From: Deltaproteobacteria bacterium
Lineage (GTDB): Bacteria; Myxococcota; UBA727; JABDBI01
Direction of reading: 5' to 3'
Assembly (NCBI GenBank): GCA_016764955.1
Contig: JAESQZ010000122.1
Location: 1 to 8,110, forward strand
DNA length: 8,110 nucleotides
The position numbers were made by a program, and so were the translations under genes. The notes under the pieces were generated by a model. The model saw nothing but the letters and a program-made list of their open reading frames with translations, had not been told where the DNA came from and made no database searches. Shown here piece after piece: positions 6,295-8,110 of the stretch; within the stretch, counting starts at the first letter, position 1; each line of letters starts with the position of its first letter.

Positions 6295-7503
6295 ATGGCG
6301 GAACTGTTTTGGGGAAAGGTTTATTTCAAGGATGTATTTGCAGGTTATCTGAGGCAAGAACCTGGGGAAACTGTCTCATTTGCCTATGATGCTAGTTACC
6401 TGCAGTCTAATCTCCCTCCTATTGCCCACACGCTTCCTCTTCAAGAAGCTGCGTTCAAAAGCCATAATGGCTTGCATCCATTTTTTGATAATCTTGTTGC
6501 AGAAGGCTGGTTGGAAGGGGCCCAAAAACGTCTCTTGGGTAAACGCAGTCTGTCACGATTCGAGCTGCTTCTAGCGTTTGGGGCAGATTGCGCTGGTGCT
6601 GTTTCTGTTGTTGATCCTGAAATAGAAAAACGAACACAGAGTTTGTTGGATGTACATGATCCTAAAGAAATGGCATTGCTGACGAGCAGAGCCTCTCTTT
6701 CAGGGGTTCAGCCGAAAATTACGCTCATTGAGGAAAAAGGAAAGCTGCGCCCAGCCCGATCGAATGAACTTAGTACACACATTGCCAAATTTGCTTCACG
6801 AGGGCATCCAGATCTGCTTGATAATGAAATTTTGACGACAAAAGCATTTAAGTCGCTCTTACCCTCGGATGGCGTTGTTGAATTGTATATGGGTGAAATA
6901 GAGGGTTTTAAAGAGCCTGCTTTAATCATCAAGCGATTTGATCGTTATCAAGGTGCTCGATTGCATTTTGAGGAGTTTAATCAGCTTCTTGGAAAACAAT
7001 CTGCAGCAAAATATGATGGCTCACATCAGGAAATGGCTGAGTTTATTTTAACATCAGACAAATGCCTTCCCGTTCAAGCTTACCACTTGTATGCACGCGT
7101 TTTGGCTGGGCTTCTGCTTGGAAATACCGACATGCATTTTAAAAATTTTGCCATGTTCCATACTGAAACTGGGTATCGCTTAACGCCAAGCTATGACCAA
7201 GTTTGCGCGGCATTATACGATTATAAAACGCTAGCGCTCTCTATTCGTGGAGCCTCAAACTTGCGAATTGGAAATCTAAAACCAAAGCATATTTTAGAAC
7301 TTGGCAAAGAATTTGTTCTTTCCTCACAGGCTATCCAAATGATTGTTGAGCAACTTGGGAAAAACTTAGATGCCGCCAAGCAATCTATTGCTGAGTCTCC
7401 TGTTGGTAGCATAACGATGAGAGATCAATTAATTGACCAGATGGAAAAACGATGGAACGGAATATTCGCCTTAATTGGCAAGAGCTTGTCAGCGAAGCAG
7501 TAA
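6295..7503 (+). CDS. hipA: HipA-family serine/threonine kinase toxin
   Basis: 402 residues. The HipA N-terminal domain (about 1-108) has 'FDNLVAEGWL' (64-73). The C-terminal kinase domain (about 130-350) has 'SLSGVQPK' (134-141), the Ser-containing loop matching the E. coli HipA autophosphorylation site (SVAGAQ; Ser150); 'ALIIKRFDRY' (209-218) with a Lys in the ATP site; 'FEEFNQLLGKQSAAKY' (225-240); the catalytic loop 'GNTDMHFKNF' with D279 and N284; and 'TPSYD', whose D301 is the metal-binding Asp. All key residues are present, so it is probably active. HipA kinases phosphorylate aminoacyl-tRNA synthetases or other targets and slow growth; the target here cannot be read from sequence. The loop has two serines, S134 and S136, like the SIS motif of HipT. 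The ATG at 6295 has no ribosome site. The gene precedes its antitoxin, the reverse of classical hipBA. Confidence 0.93.
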   Translation: MAELFWGKVYFKDVFAGYLRQEPGETVSFAYDASYLQSNLPPIAHTLPLQEAAFKSHNGLHPFFDNLVAEGWLEGAQKRLLGKRSLSRFELLLAFGADCAGAVSVVDPEIEKRTQSLLDVHDPKEMALLTSRASLSGVQPKITLIEEKGKLRPARSNELSTHIAKFASRGHPDLLDNEILTTKAFKSLLPSDGVVELYMGEIEGFKEPALIIKRFDRYQGARLHFEEFNQLLGKQSAAKYDGSHQEMAEFILTSDKCLPVQAYHLYARVLAGLLLGNTDMHFKNFAMFHTETGYRLTPSYDQVCAALYDYKTLALSIRGASNLRIGNLKPKHILELGKEFVLSSQAIQMIVEQLGKNLDAAKQSIAESPVGSITMRDQLIDQMEKRWNGIFALIGKSLSAKQ

Positions 7504-7670
7504 GTCGCAGGAAGCAGCAGCGACTGACACAACAACAGCTCGCAATTCTCGCAGGCATTAGCAAGCCAACGCTCAACAGCTTTGAACAGGGGAAAACCAA
7601 CATTACAGTAGAAAATGCAATGAAGGTGTTGCGCCTGCTAGGGCTTCTAGGAGCCAGCCCAATTCTCTAA
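7452..7670 (+). CDS. hipB: HipB-like XRE-family antitoxin/repressor
   Basis: 72 residues. A Cro/C1-type helix-turn-helix fills about 17-65: 'RRKQQRLTQQQLAILAGISK' (19-38) contains helices 1 and 2, and the recognition helix is 'KPTLNSFEQGKTNIT' (38-52). Such proteins bind and neutralise HipA and repress the operon through palindromic operators. The start ATG lies inside hipA, overlapping its last 52 bases in another frame; GGA at 7443-7445 is a weak ribosome site, so translation is probably coupled to hipA. The C-terminus is short and hydrophobic ('LLGLLGASPIL'), and its GLLGAS part is encoded by the 18-base direct repeat, so the original end may have been altered. Small size and place next to hipA make the role likely. 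Confidence 0.87.
   Translation: MERNIRLNWQELVSEAVSRRKQQRLTQQQLAILAGISKPTLNSFEQGKTNITVENAMKVLRLLGLLGASPIL
7640..7657. repeat. 18-base direct repeat, copy 2 (within hipB 3' region)
   Basis: AGGGCTTCTAGGAGCCAG, identical and in the same orientation as 6144-6161. Here it codes for residues of the hipB C-terminus, in a different reading context from the comF copy. Flanking bases do not match. Confidence 0.85.
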
Positions 7671-7686
7671 ATGCAGATCTGGAAAT

Positions 7687-7785
7687 CTAGTAATCATCTA
7701 TCTCCAGCTTTTTGAATTTTTCGTAAACATCTAATGGTTTGTTCTTGACAATGTAGCTAAAAATGCTGGTCTCTAGCGGTGTCAA
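7687..7785 (-). pseudogene. vapC: VapC-type PIN-domain toxin, N-terminal remnant
   Basis: A 32-codon fragment from TTG 7783-7785 to TAG 7687-7689. It reads 'LETSIFSYIVKNKPLDVY', continuing 'EKFKKLEIDDY'. This matches the start of VapC ribonucleases, which usually read LDTNI-x-x-YI-x-x-x-KP followed by a helix and 'ISS'. After the stop the same frame gives 'IS' (7681-7686) and then homology is lost. The first catalytic Asp of the PIN active site is replaced by Glu, there is no normal start, and about three quarters of the gene is missing, so it cannot be functional. It overlaps the end of the vapB relic, unlike a normal vapBC junction, which suggests a deletion there too. Confidence 0.6.
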
Positions 7786-7984
7786 AATCAGATGTCACGT
7801 AGTGCGGACTTTTAAAGAAATCGTCCCAAGACTGAGGCTTGGGTCGAATGATTAAACAGTCTCCCACCTTTTCAATCCAGACTTCAGGTGTCCCAAGGTG
7901 GGTGGCGGTTGCAGTAAGCGCTTCAGCTGTTCCATGAAAACATATTACCACAACATGATGTTGAAATGCACGACAATTCAACAT
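7757..7984 (-). pseudogene. vapB: VapB-type antitoxin, degenerate
   Basis: A 75-codon frame on the - strand. The C-terminal two thirds look like VapB antitoxins: 'EVWIEKVGDCLIIRPKPQSW' (34-53), then 'DDFF', then 'VTSDFDTARDQ' (63-73). The N-terminal DNA-binding AbrB/SpoVT segment, usually NGRSQAVRLPKEF-like, survives only as 'HGTAEALTATATHLG' (17-31), with the conserved Arg, Leu-Pro and Lys gone. The first 14 or so residues look random, and no ribosome site precedes the ATG at 7984. With the broken vapC next to it, decay is the likeliest reading; a divergent intact antitoxin is less likely. Confidence 0.58.
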
Positions 7985-8005
7985 TGTGTTTAAGGCTGGA
8001 AACCT

Positions 8006-8110
8006 TTACGTCCGGCACTCCGCCACTGAAATCTCCGTTTTGGCTATTTGCTCTAAGCTTAAGCCCTCAAAGCGTTTTCTCGTCTGTGGACGCCTATAGA
8101 GTAAGTAAAG
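8006..8110 (-). other. Open frame running off the right edge, unidentified
   Basis: A 34-codon frame, open from the right edge to TAA 8006-8008, giving 'RRPQTRKRFEGLSLEQIAKT' within it. It could be the C-terminus of a gene outside the window or a decayed fragment. The + strand is also open in one frame over the same bases, so a real gene is not certain. I do not recognise it. Between this stop and the vapB relic (7985-8005) I see nothing. Confidence 0.2.

Overview
The window looks like a bacterial chromosome segment from a host-associated or formerly host-associated lineage, most likely Pseudomonadota. The evidence is an ankyrin-repeat protein set among housekeeping genes, several small or reduced genes, decayed toxin-antitoxin DNA, and a palindromic repeat inserted in frame in a gene, as known from Rickettsia. 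Base composition is moderate to AT-leaning. I cannot fix the genus; Legionellales-, Rickettsiales/Holosporales- or Dependentiae-like genomes are all possible.

Region 1 (1-5105, all + strand, tightly packed): the C-terminal part of an inositol monophosphatase (SuhB family); a 513-residue ankyrin-repeat protein; a 172-174 residue protein of unknown function starting at TTG; peptide chain release factor 2 (prfB) in one uninterrupted frame; and, 4 bases later, a short RNase R-type exoribonuclease that lacks the usual N-terminal cold-shock domains. Gaps are 4 to 48 bases, so this may be a single transcription unit in which two lineage-specific genes sit between translation and RNA-decay genes.

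Region 2 (5071-6184, - strand): comF and a small DUF4399-type lipoprotein form a two-gene unit converging on the RNase gene, with a 35-base overlap of the coding 3' ends. comF carries a 66-base palindromic repeat that adds exactly 22 codons without breaking the frame.

Region 3 (6185-7670, + strand): a HipA-family kinase toxin followed by a small XRE-family antitoxin, which is the reverse of the classical hipBA order, with a 52-base overlap. The promoter region holds a 13-base direct repeat 40 bases apart, inverted repeats, and a sigma70-like promoter placed so that the hipA message would be nearly or fully leaderless. An 18-base perfect direct repeat lies in the 5' part of comF and again in the 3' part of hipB, bracketing this module.

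Region 4 (7671-8110, - strand): no intact gene. It holds a decayed vapB-vapC toxin-antitoxin pair, whose vapC homology stops about 10 bases from the end of hipB, and a short open frame running off the right edge. Regions 3 and 4 together look like a small spot where toxin-antitoxin modules have been gained and lost.
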